A stretch of 64,000 bases of DNA, taken from the NCBI RefSeq assembly GCF_000011385.1, contig NC_005125.1:2976001-3040000 (forward strand), in the 5' to 3' direction. A program made the translations under genes and the position numbers. The stretch comes from Gloeobacter violaceus PCC 7421 (GTDB taxonomy: Bacteria > Cyanobacteriota > Cyanobacteriia > Gloeobacterales > Gloeobacteraceae). The first letter of the stretch is position 1, and every line of letters begins with the position of its first letter. The notes under the pieces were generated by a model. That model ran no database searches and was not told the DNA's origin. It saw only the letters and a program-made list of their open reading frames with translations. Positions 34,360 to 43,310 of the stretch are shown here, piece after piece.

Positions 34360-35031
34360 TCAGGCCGCGGCCTGCCGATCGTCGATGAGCGGCAGCAAGG
34401 CTGCGAGCGAGCCGAGCCGCAGGTCGATGAGCCCCTCGTAGTCGCGGTAGTCGGCCTCGTGGAAGCCCGCCGTGACGATCCAGGCCGTCTGCAGCCCGGC
34501 TAGCTTCGCGCCGCGCAGCGCGTAGGGCGAATCGTCGACCATCAGCCACCCGCCGAGGTCGATGCCCAATTCCTCGCCGACTTGCCGGTAGCACAGGGGA
34601 TTGGCCTTGGACAGACCGCGGGTGGAGCAAATCATGTCCCGTTCGATGCCGGGAACATGGTGCAACTGGTTAAAGGTGCCCTGGGTGGCGCTGCGCTGCG
34701 AGAGCACCTTGACTGGGATCCCCTGGCGGGCGCAGCCGGCAAGCAACGGCGCCAGCGCGTCGCCGATGCGGACCGCGGTACTGGTCTCGCGGTGCATCGC
34801 CTGCTGCACCTCGCCGATTTGACCCGGGATGGCGAAGGAGTGAAAAAACAACTCCAACAGCTCCCGGGGTGTACAGGCCGACGCCAGTTTGGCCACCGTG
34901 CGCACCGTCTGCAGCCCCACCGGTCCCTCGGCGGTGCGGCAGGCGTAGGCGTGCAGCCAGCGGATCATCAGTTCGTTGGAGTTGCCCGAGATCACCCCGT
35001 CGAAATCGAGAAATATCCCTTGAATGTTCAT
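34360..35031 (-). CDS. HAD superfamily phosphatase
   Basis: 223 aa. Motif I FLDFDGV with nucleophile and acid Asp (9, 11), a helical cap, motif II VLSQRSAT (about 110), a Lys in LSKANPLCY and motif IV LMVDDSPYALRGAKLAG (about 165). It is a sugar- or small-molecule-phosphatase subclass I HAD enzyme. It begins 34 bp after the PKS with the AfsA-like end, so the substrate could be a phosphorylated product of that enzyme (inference). Confidence 0.88.
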   Translation of the reverse strand: MNIQGIFLDFDGVISGNSNELMIRWLHAYACRTAEGPVGLQTVRTVAKLASACTPRELLELFFHSFAIPGQIGEVQQAMHRETSTAVRIGDALAPLLAGCARQGIPVKVLSQRSATQGTFNQLHHVPGIERDMICSTRGLSKANPLCYRQVGEELGIDLGGWLMVDDSPYALRGAKLAGLQTAWIVTAGFHEADYRDYEGLIDLRLGSLAALLPLIDDRQAAA

Positions 35032-35065
35032 TGTTGTTCCTCGTCGTAACGCGATGGCAGTCCGG

Positions 35066-38000
35066 CTAGCCGGGCACGGCCTGGCTTTTGCGGCTGCGCA
35101 GGTGGTCGTAGCCCACCGGGTCGAAGACCCGAAACAGGCAGCTCATCTCAGCCACCACCGCCTCGTTTTGCAGCAGGCACAGATCGTTATGCATCTGCAG
35201 CAGCTCACCCCGGGAGTAGACGGGAGCGCGGCTGCGGGCAATCAAGAACACGGGCGCGTCCGTCTCGGCAAGCCGCAGGAAGCGGGCCTGGATCTCGTCG
35301 AGGATGAAGGCTTTGCCCATCGCCACGCCGTGGTAGACGTGCGAAAGCGCCGTCACCAGTTGGCGGGCGGCTTCAACGAGATAGAGCCCCGGAACGTGGT
35401 CTTTGGGGTGTTCGTAGAAGAACGGGTGCGCCGGATCCTGAACCATCTCGGCGAGCACCGTGTTTTCGTCCGCCCGGCTCAAGCGCGCCAACAGCACGTT
35501 GTGGTCGTAGTCCTTGTGGACCAACTGCCGATCGATGCGCTCGATGCGCCGCGGATCGAACTCCTGCTGCCAGGCCCGAAACCAAGGCATGCCCACGGCC
35601 GGATCCAACAGCGGGAGGACGGCGGCGGCGGGGACTTCGGCGGCCGGGGTCTGCTCCGCCAAAAACTCCGCCAAGTGCCCGAGGCCCGTGTTGTTAAAGA
35701 ACAGGTTGATCGGGATATTGATCTGAAAGTCCTCCAGCACGCGCGCCCGCAGTTCCACCGCCATCAACGAATCGAGACCCAACTGGGTGAGCGGCTGCTG
35801 CGGATCCACGGCGTTCATCGGCTGGCGCAGCACCGCGGCCAGCTTCTCGCGCAGATAACCCCCCAGGTGCACCAGGCGCTCAGCGGGCGAAGCGGCAAGC
35901 AGCGCGTCGCGGGGTGAGACTTCTGCGGGTGCGGTCGCCTGCGGCGGACCGACAGGCAGATGGCCGTTGCCCACTGCGGCGAACCGCTTGGCAGCATGGC
36001 CGTTGCTCGCCTGCGCACCGTTCGCGCTTTCAAGCCAGAAGCGCTGCCATTGCCATGGGTACGCAGGTAGGGGGACGAACGGCAATGGTCCCTGCGGGTA
36101 TAAAAGCCGCCAATCCACGCGGCAGCCCAGGGTATACAGTTGTCCGAGGCTTGCGAGCATCGTGGCCCGCTCATCCTCGTAGCGCCGCAGCGAAGGCAGG
36201 CAGGCGCCCTGCTTCCCCCGGCGCTCCAGGCATTCGGCCAGGGCGGAGGCCAGGGCCGGGTGCGGGCCGATTTCGACAAAGATATGGTGGCCGCTCTGGA
36301 TCATCGCGTCGACCGCATCGGCAAACTGGACGGCTTCGCGCAGGTTGCGGCCCCAGTATTCGGCGTCGAGGTCGCTGCAAGGGTGGATTTGGCCGGTGAC
36401 CGTCGAATAGAAGGGAATTTGCCCGGCTCGCGGCTTGAGATCGTGGAGGTATCCGATCAGTTCCGGGCGCATCGGTTCCATTTGGGGGCAGTGGAAGGCG
36501 TAGTTGACCGGCAGCATCTTGGTGGTCACGCCCCGTTGCTGAAGCTGTTCGAGGACGGCCGCCAGGGCGTCGGCCTCGCCGGAGAGGACCGTCGTGGTGG
36601 GGCTGTTGAGCGCGGCGACGGAGAGCCGGCCCGCGTAGGCGGCGATGAGCAGTTCCACCTCAGCGCGGCCCAGCCAGACGGCGGCCATCCGGCCCGCCCC
36701 GGTGGCGCGCTGCATCAGTTGCGCCCGGCGAAAAACCAACTGCAATGCGTCCGGTAGATTCAAAGCGCCCGCCACGTAGGCGGCGGCCACTTCACCGACG
36801 CTGTGGCCGACCACCGCATCGGGGGTGACGCCCCACGAACGCCAGAGGGCCGCCAGTGCCACCTGCAGGGCGAACAGGACCGGTTGGGCGATCTCGGTTT
36901 CCTGCAGGCGCGACTCGGTCTTCTCGGCGAGCAGTTCCTGCACAAGCGACCAGTCGGCGTAGCGGCCCATCAGGCGGTCGCACTCGCCGAAAACTTGCCG
37001 AAAGACCGCTTCGCGCTGCCAGAGTTGCCGCCCCATCGCCCACCACTGCGGCCCCTGGCCCGTGAAGACAAAGGCCACCTTCAGCGAACGGCTGGGCAGC
37101 TTGCGCCCCTGGCTGCCGCCGGGGGGGGTAACGCCCTGCAGCCAGGTTTCGAGGTGCCCGGCCAGTTCCGCCTGCGAGCGGGCGACCAGGCAGAGGCGAT
37201 GGCTGTGGTGGGTGCGCCGGACCCCCGCGCTGTAGCACCATTGCGCCAGGGCGTCGGTCTCCGGTTCGGACACCAACCGCCTGCGCAAAGTGTCCGCCAG
37301 ATCCCGCAGGGCCTCGGCGCTGCGGGCGGACAGGGGCAACAGCTGGGGACTGTCGTCCGCGGGCAAGCTTTCGAAGCCGCCCACCGGCGCCTCCTGCAGG
37401 ACGATGTGGGCGTTGGTGCCGCCGAAACCGAAGGAACTCACCCCCGCCCTGGCCGGTCCCTCCCGCCGCGGCCAGGGTTCCAGGCGTTCCTGCACCCTGA
37501 GGGGCAGACGATCGAAGGGGATATGCGGGTTGGCCGCTTCGAAGTGCAAATTGGGCGGGAGGAGCCGGTGCTGGAGGGCCAGCACCACCTTGATGAGACC
37601 GGCGATACCCGCCGCCGCTTCGAGGTGGCCGATGTTGGTCTTGGCCGAGCCGACGCGGCAGGGCCGGTCCGCGGGGCGGCCCTCGGCGAGCACCGCGCCG
37701 AGGGCGAGCGCTTCGATCGGATCGCCTAAGGGGGTACCGGTGCCGTGGGCCTCGACATAGTCGATCTCGCCTGCGGGAATGCCGGCGTCGGCCAGGGCTG
37801 CGCGGATGACGGCCTGCTGGGCGTAACCGTTGGGGGCGGTGAGGCCGTTGCTGCGCCCGTCCTGATTGGTGGCGGTGCCGCGGATGATCGCGAGGATCGG
37901 GTCACCGTCGCCCAGGGCGCGCGTCAGGGGCTTGAGGATGACTGCACCGCAACCTTCGCCGCGCACGTAGCCGTTCGCCCGGCTGTCGAAGGTTTTGCAG

Positions 38001-38665
38001 CGGCCGTCGGGGGAGAGCATGTGCGCCTTGGCAAGCGATATGCTCAGCTCCGGGGTCAGCATCAACTGCACACCGGCGGCCACCGCCAGGGTGCACTCGC
38101 CCCGGCGCAGACTCTGGCAGGCCAGGTGCACCGCCACCAGCGAGGAGGAACAGGCCGTGTCGACCGCCAGGCTCGGCCCCCGCAAATCCAGCAGGTAGGA
38201 AAGACGGTTGGCGGCGATGCAGTAGATGCCGCCGGTGCTCGCGTAGGCGTCGATGTCGTCGGGCTGGTTGAGATTGAGCCGGTAGTAATCGCTGTTGCAG
38301 ATGCCCACAAAGACGCCGGTCTGGCTGCCCGCCAGCTGCTCGAGCGGTTGACCGGCGCTTTCGAGCGCTTCGTAGGCCACCTCCAGTAGCAGCCGCTGCT
38401 GGGGGTCCATGTACTGGGCTTCCCGGGCCGAGATCCCAAAAAACTGGTTGTCGAAGCGATCGACCCCGCCCAAGAAACCGCCCCAGCGGGTGTTCATCGT
38501 CCGGGGGGCGATCGCTTGCGGGTCGTAGAAAGCATCCACGTCCCAGCGCTCGGCGGGCACCTCGGCGATCGCATCGACACCGTCGCGCAAGAGCCGCCAA
38601 TACTCCAGAGGATTCGCAGCGCCGGGAAAACGGCAGCCCAGGCCCACAATCGCTATCGCTTCCAT
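35066..38665 (-). CDS. Type I polyketide synthase: KS-AT-ACP with AfsA-like C-terminal domain
   Basis: 1199 aa. KS at about 1-425: VDTACSSSLVAVH (Cys about 171), VEAHGTGTPLGDP, NIGHLEAAAG. AT at about 530-840: FTGQGPQWWAMGR, VVGHSVGEVAAAY (Ser about 621), and NYAFHCPQM, a YAFH box between malonyl (HAFH) and methylmalonyl (YASH) types. ACP at about 930-1010 with GLDSLMAVEL (Ser about 964). There is no KR, DH or thioesterase. The last about 150 residues (1049-1199) read VHKDYDHNVLLARLS, DPAHPFFYEHP, YLVEAARQLVTAL, MGKAFILDEIQARFLR, which matches the AfsA hotdog repeat that condenses beta-ketoacyl groups with dihydroxyacetone phosphate in A-factor synthesis. The start overlaps the preceding ACP gene by 13 bp. 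Confidence 0.92.
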   Translation of the reverse strand: MEAIAIVGLGCRFPGAANPLEYWRLLRDGVDAIAEVPAERWDVDAFYDPQAIAPRTMNTRWGGFLGGVDRFDNQFFGISAREAQYMDPQQRLLLEVAYEALESAGQPLEQLAGSQTGVFVGICNSDYYRLNLNQPDDIDAYASTGGIYCIAANRLSYLLDLRGPSLAVDTACSSSLVAVHLACQSLRRGECTLAVAAGVQLMLTPELSISLAKAHMLSPDGRCKTFDSRANGYVRGEGCGAVILKPLTRALGDGDPILAIIRGTATNQDGRSNGLTAPNGYAQQAVIRAALADAGIPAGEIDYVEAHGTGTPLGDPIEALALGAVLAEGRPADRPCRVGSAKTNIGHLEAAAGIAGLIKVVLALQHRLLPPNLHFEAANPHIPFDRLPLRVQERLEPWPRREGPARAGVSSFGFGGTNAHIVLQEAPVGGFESLPADDSPQLLPLSARSAEALRDLADTLRRRLVSEPETDALAQWCYSAGVRRTHHSHRLCLVARSQAELAGHLETWLQGVTPPGGSQGRKLPSRSLKVAFVFTGQGPQWWAMGRQLWQREAVFRQVFGECDRLMGRYADWSLVQELLAEKTESRLQETEIAQPVLFALQVALAALWRSWGVTPDAVVGHSVGEVAAAYVAGALNLPDALQLVFRRAQLMQRATGAGRMAAVWLGRAEVELLIAAYAGRLSVAALNSPTTTVLSGEADALAAVLEQLQQRGVTTKMLPVNYAFHCPQMEPMRPELIGYLHDLKPRAGQIPFYSTVTGQIHPCSDLDAEYWGRNLREAVQFADAVDAMIQSGHHIFVEIGPHPALASALAECLERRGKQGACLPSLRRYEDERATMLASLGQLYTLGCRVDWRLLYPQGPLPFVPLPAYPWQWQRFWLESANGAQASNGHAAKRFAAVGNGHLPVGPPQATAPAEVSPRDALLAASPAERLVHLGGYLREKLAAVLRQPMNAVDPQQPLTQLGLDSLMAVELRARVLEDFQINIPINLFFNNTGLGHLAEFLAEQTPAAEVPAAAVLPLLDPAVGMPWFRAWQQEFDPRRIERIDRQLVHKDYDHNVLLARLSRADENTVLAEMVQDPAHPFFYEHPKDHVPGLYLVEAARQLVTALSHVYHGVAMGKAFILDEIQARFLRLAETDAPVFLIARSRAPVYSRGELLQMHNDLCLLQNEAVVAEMSCLFRVFDPVGYDHLRSRKSQAVPG

Positions 38666-38979
38666 CGCGGCTCTCCTTGATCAGGCTTCGGGTGGGCCGG
38701 GCCGGCAGCTTCCTCGGCGATCCGGTGGCTGAAGGACACCAGGGTCGGGTGGTTCCAGAACAGCGTCGGCGACAGGTGCAGATCGAGCCACTCCTCCAGT
38801 TGGGCCAGCAAGATCAGCGCCTGGGCCGAACTGAGGCCGTGGCTGGAGAAGGTTTCCTCCGGGTCGATCTCTTCGGTGGAGATTTTCAGCCGCTCGCTCA
38901 GTTTGGCTTTCAGCCACTCCTGGATGAGGGCGGCGCCGGCGATCGGCTTGAGGCTGGACTGGGAAGACATCGGGCTCAT
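38653..38979 (-). CDS. Free-standing acyl carrier protein
   Basis: 108 aa. The helical ACP fold is seen with ISTEEIDPEETFSSHGLSSAQALILLAQLEEWL; the phosphopantetheine Ser is in GLSSAQ (Asp before Ser replaced by Ser). The start shares ATGA with the PfaD stop, so the genes are translationally coupled, and the stop lies 13 bp inside the next PKS gene. This order suggests the ACP carries the chain between the PfaB/PfaD components and the PKS. A second in-frame ATG is 9 bp downstream. Confidence 0.88.
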   Translation of the reverse strand: MSPMSSQSSLKPIAGAALIQEWLKAKLSERLKISTEEIDPEETFSSHGLSSAQALILLAQLEEWLDLHLSPTLFWNHPTLVSFSHRIAEEAAGPAHPKPDQGEPRWKR

Positions 38980-40643
38980 CGGTGTACCTCTAAAACACGA
39001 CTCGATTGCATAGCTCTGGCGACGGGCCGGTACTGGTTCCAGGAACCCGGGATGCGCAGGCCCTGCAGGCGCATCCCTTCGAGGCGCTGCAGCAAAGCCG
39101 CTCCGCGCATCAGGTGCCAGGCCACGTCCAGGACGCTGCGGTTGGCGGGCTCGGCGAGGTAGGTGGTTTTTACCCAATGGTTGAACGCACCCATCGCCGG
39201 ACCGCACCAGATCTGGTAATCCGCCTCGCGGCCCGGTTCACCGGTGTTGGACCAGCGCGAAGAAAGACCCAGGTACCAGCGAAAAACCAGCGCCATTTTG
39301 CGCTTGGGGTTGTCCGTGGCCCGCTGGATCTGGTCGGGATCGCGGCTTGTGAAATAGGCGACGGTATCCCGCCAGATCGCCTCTAAAGGCTGGCGGAAGA
39401 TTTGCTTTTCGAGCTTCTCGCGCTCGGGGCCGGGGATGGCTTCCAGCGACTCGTGGGTTCTGTACAGCTCAAAAAGCTTCTGGGCACGGCTGGCAAACAG
39501 GGTGCCCCGCTTGAGCACCTGCAGCTTGACGCCCAATTCGAACATATCGGCGGCCGGGGCCATCGCCACATCGGCCAGATCGGCCTGGGCCAGCAGTTGC
39601 TTGGTGTGGCGGGAGGCGCCGGCTTCTGTGCACGCCTGGTTGACCGAACCGGTCACCACGTAGGCGGCCCCCATCGCGAAGGCGGCCTGGACCGCGTGGG
39701 GGGTGCCGATACCGCCGGCTGCACCCACCCGCACCGGCCGGGTGTAACCGAAGCGCTCCTGGATCTCGTCGCGCAGGGCGATGATGGCCGGCAGCAGGCA
39801 GACCAGAGGCCGGTTGTCGGTATGGCCGCCCGAGTCGGCTTCGACGGTGAGGTCGTCGCACATCGGCACCTGCTCGGCCAGTTGGGCCTGCAGTTCGCTG
39901 ATCTGGCCGCTTTCGACCAGTTGTTTGAGCACAGGGTGCGGAGCGGGCTGCAAAAAGCGCGTCGCCACTTCCGGGCGGGACACTTTGGCGATGATCTTGT
40001 TGCCGATCGCGACCTCGTCGCCCCGGCGACTCAACCCGGCTGCCCGGTAGCGGACGATGCTCGGGGTGAGATCCATAAATGCCGAGGCTTCGACCGTCGT
40101 CACGGCGTATTTGAGATAGAGATCGACCGCCCCTCGCTCGATCGCCGCTTCGCTGGGGCTGTGGATCAAGTTGAATGCGTAGGGTCCCGTCGGCAGCGCC
40201 TGCTGGATCCGCTGGATTGCCGCTTCGATGCGCTCAGGCACCAGCCCGGCCGCCCCGAACGACCCGAGCAGGCGCTCGCGGCCGAGGGCAATCACCATCT
40301 CCTCCGAAGCGATGCCGTTGGCCATCGCCCCAGTAACATAGGCATACTTGACCCCGTGATCGATCCGGAAGCGATCGTCCCCGAGTTGCTCGGGCAACAG
40401 CGGCGGCGCCTTCAAGAGCAGTTGGGCCGTGGCGGTCCTGCCGCGCCCGGTGGGAGCGGGGCCGCCGCTTTGGGCCATGCCGACGCGCTCGTCGATTTTG
40501 ACGACGTACAGCGGCCGGTCCCCATCGAGCGCCATCGCCCGCATAGCCTCTTCGTCGAAGGCAACCGACTCCAGCGGACCTTCCCAGGACTGGTAGGGGT
40601 TGAAGCAGAAACCCAAATATTCGAGACGGTTGGATTGTGGCAC
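38976..40643 (-). CDS. pfaD: PfaD-type FMN-dependent trans-acting enoyl reductase
   Basis: 555 aa from GTG 40643, which has a perfect AAGGAGG ribosome binding site. It matches the PfaD/2-nitropropane-dioxygenase-like family of PUFA synthases and trans-AT PKS enoyl reductases: YAYVTGAMANGIASEEMV, FNLIHSPSE, EADSGGHTDNRPLVCLLP, and the FMN phosphate site GAAGGIGTPHAVQAAFAMGAAYVVTGSVNQACTEAG region (about 335-375). It reduces enoyl-ACP double bonds with NADPH. It is 46 bp after the PfaB-like gene and overlaps the ACP gene. Confidence 0.93.
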   Translation of the reverse strand: MPQSNRLEYLGFCFNPYQSWEGPLESVAFDEEAMRAMALDGDRPLYVVKIDERVGMAQSGGPAPTGRGRTATAQLLLKAPPLLPEQLGDDRFRIDHGVKYAYVTGAMANGIASEEMVIALGRERLLGSFGAAGLVPERIEAAIQRIQQALPTGPYAFNLIHSPSEAAIERGAVDLYLKYAVTTVEASAFMDLTPSIVRYRAAGLSRRGDEVAIGNKIIAKVSRPEVATRFLQPAPHPVLKQLVESGQISELQAQLAEQVPMCDDLTVEADSGGHTDNRPLVCLLPAIIALRDEIQERFGYTRPVRVGAAGGIGTPHAVQAAFAMGAAYVVTGSVNQACTEAGASRHTKQLLAQADLADVAMAPAADMFELGVKLQVLKRGTLFASRAQKLFELYRTHESLEAIPGPEREKLEKQIFRQPLEAIWRDTVAYFTSRDPDQIQRATDNPKRKMALVFRWYLGLSSRWSNTGEPGREADYQIWCGPAMGAFNHWVKTTYLAEPANRSVLDVAWHLMRGAALLQRLEGMRLQGLRIPGSWNQYRPVARAMQSSRVLEVHR

Positions 40644-40689
40644 GGTGCGCCTCCTTGAGAAATAGAACGGTTGTCCGGTAGGCCACCCA

Positions 40690-43290
40690 TCAGCGCAGAG
40701 GGCTGCGGCCGGGTGCCGCCAGCCGGCGCGCCAGCTCGATTTGCAACTGCACCAGGGCGCCGATTTGCTGAAGACCCTCCTGCCGCGCCTGCAGATGGCT
40801 GCCGTGGGCTTCAGAGAGCAAGAGCGCGTGCTCAAGCCGGGGCCGGAGGAACGGAGCAGGCAAGGGCACCTGCACGGGCGCGGCCGGGGTCGCCTGAAGC
40901 GGTTGGGCCGACGACGCCACCCCAAACAGCGGCGCCAGATCCAGCGCCACCCGATGGCTGACCAACCTGGCCAGCAGTTGCACCAGGCCGGTGTGATCGT
41001 CGGTGCCCCGCTTGTTGATGGACACGGCCAGATGGGCGCGCTCGCCGAGGGTCTCGGTGATCCAGCGCGAGCAGGTGCTGGCCGGGCCGAGTTCGACAAA
41101 GATCCTGGCCCCGTCGGCGTAGGTCTGCTCGATCAACCGGCGAAAGTCCACCGGCCGGCAGATGCCCCCGGCGACCGCCGGGGCGACCGCCTCCGGGGTG
41201 AGGACGACAGGCGCGTACCCCGACGCGCCGCAATAAAACGCGACGCCGGGTACGGGGCGCACCGGTTGGTCGCTCAGGCTCAACAGCTCCGCATAGGCGG
41301 ACTCCATAGCCGGGCAGTGCAGGACGTGGCTTGCCGGGGCGCGAAAACATTCGCAACCCACGGCGGCGATCACCCGGCGGCAAGCTGCTTCCTCACCGGC
41401 AATCACCACCTCCTCGGGGGTATTGACGTGGGTGAGGAAGACGCGCTCCTCGGTTTTGAGCTGCTCGCGCACCCGCTCGGGAGCGGCCATCAGCACATAA
41501 GTTCCCCAGCACAGGGCGTCTGGGTCTTTGCCCCAGAAAGATTCCAGCACCTGCATCGGTCCCGAAAGCCCGGTGCGAAACAGCGGCGAAGTGCGCAGGG
41601 CGGCGTAGCTGTCCCACTGCTGCCAGGCGCCCAGCGCGTAGAACATGCTCGTCTCCCCCAGGCTGTAGCCGAAGGCGGCCTGGGGTTCGATGCCGAAATA
41701 CCCGCGCAAAATGGCGGTGTGCAGTACGGCAAAACCGACCCCAGATTCGATCATCGCCACCGGATCTTCGGCCAACTGGGCTTCGAATGCCTCCAACTGG
41801 CGTCGGCAGAGGCGTTCCAGGCTGCGCGGATAGAGCTGCGCTTCTCTGAGCAACAGACCCGGATCGTCGGTCAGCCGCTCCAGCAAGCGGTGGCAATCCG
41901 GAAACAGCGGCAGCAGGTCGCGACCGAGGCCCAGGTAGGAGTTGAAAGCGCCGGGATACACAAAGGCGATGCCCGCCTGCGCCCCGAGGGGCGCGGGGGT
42001 GAAGTAACTGCCCAGCGGCGTCTTCCAATCCCGATTCCCGGTGCGGGCTTCGGGAATGCCTTTGCGGGCGCGTTGGATCTCGCGCAGCAGTTCGTCCCGG
42101 TTGCGGCCGACCAGGGCCAGTACGTAAGGGCTGGAAGGCTGCTCGGCAAAAGCCGCAAAGTACCGCCGGGCCATCGCCGCGACGTGCTCCACCGTTTCCA
42201 GCTCACTTTGCACGGCCTGCAACCGGGCCTCGATCTCCCCCGGGTCTTGCCCCGCCAGCAGCAGCAGTTGCAAAGGCATCCGCGAGAGCAGCGGGCTGAC
42301 GCGCGGATACACACCCGTCGCCTCCGCCAGAATGAGATGGGCGGCCGTTGTGGCTTCGCCCGCCTGCAGCCCCGCCCGCCGCGGCCGGTCGATGCGGCTG
42401 AGCCACGGCCTCGACTCAGAGATCGTATAGAATCCGCCGTCCTGCCAATTGGCCAGTTGTTCCTGCTCGGGCCACGCCGGGCTGGCGGGCAAAAACCGGT
42501 AGTAGATAGCGAGGGCGGTCTGGATCAGGCTGCTGATCCCGGCGCGCAGGCCACCGTCTTGGCCGCCTCCCAAAGCGTAATGCAAAGGGGAGTCGGCACC
42601 TCCGAAAACCTGAGCGAAACCCGCGCCCATCTTGCCGCTGATTTCAGGTAAAACCACCGCCAGATAGTCGATGGCCTCGGGCAGGAGACCCGCAGACATC
42701 AAGGCTTGTCGGCAAGCGACCACAGCGGCTTGTTCCGGCTCATCGCCTGCGAGCTGAGGTACCAGGGCGAACGCTTCGATAACGGCGTAGATGCGATCGC
42801 GATCGCGCAGGGCCGCAGTATGGAACTTCAGGACAACCGCCGCGCTCACAGCGGCAGCACCGCCGTCCGGGTCGAGCCCTCTGCCTTCACCGATGACCAC
42901 GGCCTCGACCTGCCCGTCCGTCAGCAACTGGCGGGCCGTTTCGAGGGTTTTGAACGCCGAGGTCTCTTCAGTGATGGTGCAGATGGGACCGACCGAATGG
43001 CCGCAGCGGGCAAAGTACTCAGCCATGAAACGAGTACGGATCTCCGGCCCGGCCGGAACCTGCCCGGCGTCCACCGTGAGCAGAACGGCGACTGCTTCCG
43101 GTCGCTCGCAAAGCCCGGCATCGTTCAGCGCTCCGAAAACGATGTCCAAACCCGGGCGGCGGCGTTGCGGGGTCTTAGGCGCTGCCGACTTGTGGTCATG
43201 CCCGAGGTAGGTGTCGTGGGCAAAGGCGTCCAGGCCCCCCTCGATGTCCATGCCGACCATGGCCAGAGACAGGTGCGTTTGTGTTTCCAT
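40690..43290 (-). CDS. PfaB-like protein: degenerate KS plus acyltransferase
   Basis: 866 aa from ATG 43290. The N-terminal about 400 residues resemble a ketosynthase fold but the active-site Cys motif is lost (CTITEETSAFKTLETAR where ACASS is expected), so it is a KS-like decoy. The AT domain at about 430-770 has FVYPGAFNSYLG, FGYSLGETSMFYALG (Ser about 542; the GYSLGE box is characteristic of PfaB) and a late FVELGPASTCSRW. In PUFA synthases PfaB sets product identity through its AT. The gene is followed by pfaD, as in pfa clusters. A tail of about 60 helical residues follows the AT. Confidence 0.85.
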   Translation of the reverse strand: METQTHLSLAMVGMDIEGGLDAFAHDTYLGHDHKSAAPKTPQRRRPGLDIVFGALNDAGLCERPEAVAVLLTVDAGQVPAGPEIRTRFMAEYFARCGHSVGPICTITEETSAFKTLETARQLLTDGQVEAVVIGEGRGLDPDGGAAAVSAAVVLKFHTAALRDRDRIYAVIEAFALVPQLAGDEPEQAAVVACRQALMSAGLLPEAIDYLAVVLPEISGKMGAGFAQVFGGADSPLHYALGGGQDGGLRAGISSLIQTALAIYYRFLPASPAWPEQEQLANWQDGGFYTISESRPWLSRIDRPRRAGLQAGEATTAAHLILAEATGVYPRVSPLLSRMPLQLLLLAGQDPGEIEARLQAVQSELETVEHVAAMARRYFAAFAEQPSSPYVLALVGRNRDELLREIQRARKGIPEARTGNRDWKTPLGSYFTPAPLGAQAGIAFVYPGAFNSYLGLGRDLLPLFPDCHRLLERLTDDPGLLLREAQLYPRSLERLCRRQLEAFEAQLAEDPVAMIESGVGFAVLHTAILRGYFGIEPQAAFGYSLGETSMFYALGAWQQWDSYAALRTSPLFRTGLSGPMQVLESFWGKDPDALCWGTYVLMAAPERVREQLKTEERVFLTHVNTPEEVVIAGEEAACRRVIAAVGCECFRAPASHVLHCPAMESAYAELLSLSDQPVRPVPGVAFYCGASGYAPVVLTPEAVAPAVAGGICRPVDFRRLIEQTYADGARIFVELGPASTCSRWITETLGERAHLAVSINKRGTDDHTGLVQLLARLVSHRVALDLAPLFGVASSAQPLQATPAAPVQVPLPAPFLRPRLEHALLLSEAHGSHLQARQEGLQQIGALVQLQIELARRLAAPGRSPLR

Positions 43291-43310
43291 CGGTTGCACA
43301 TCCTGGCGAT

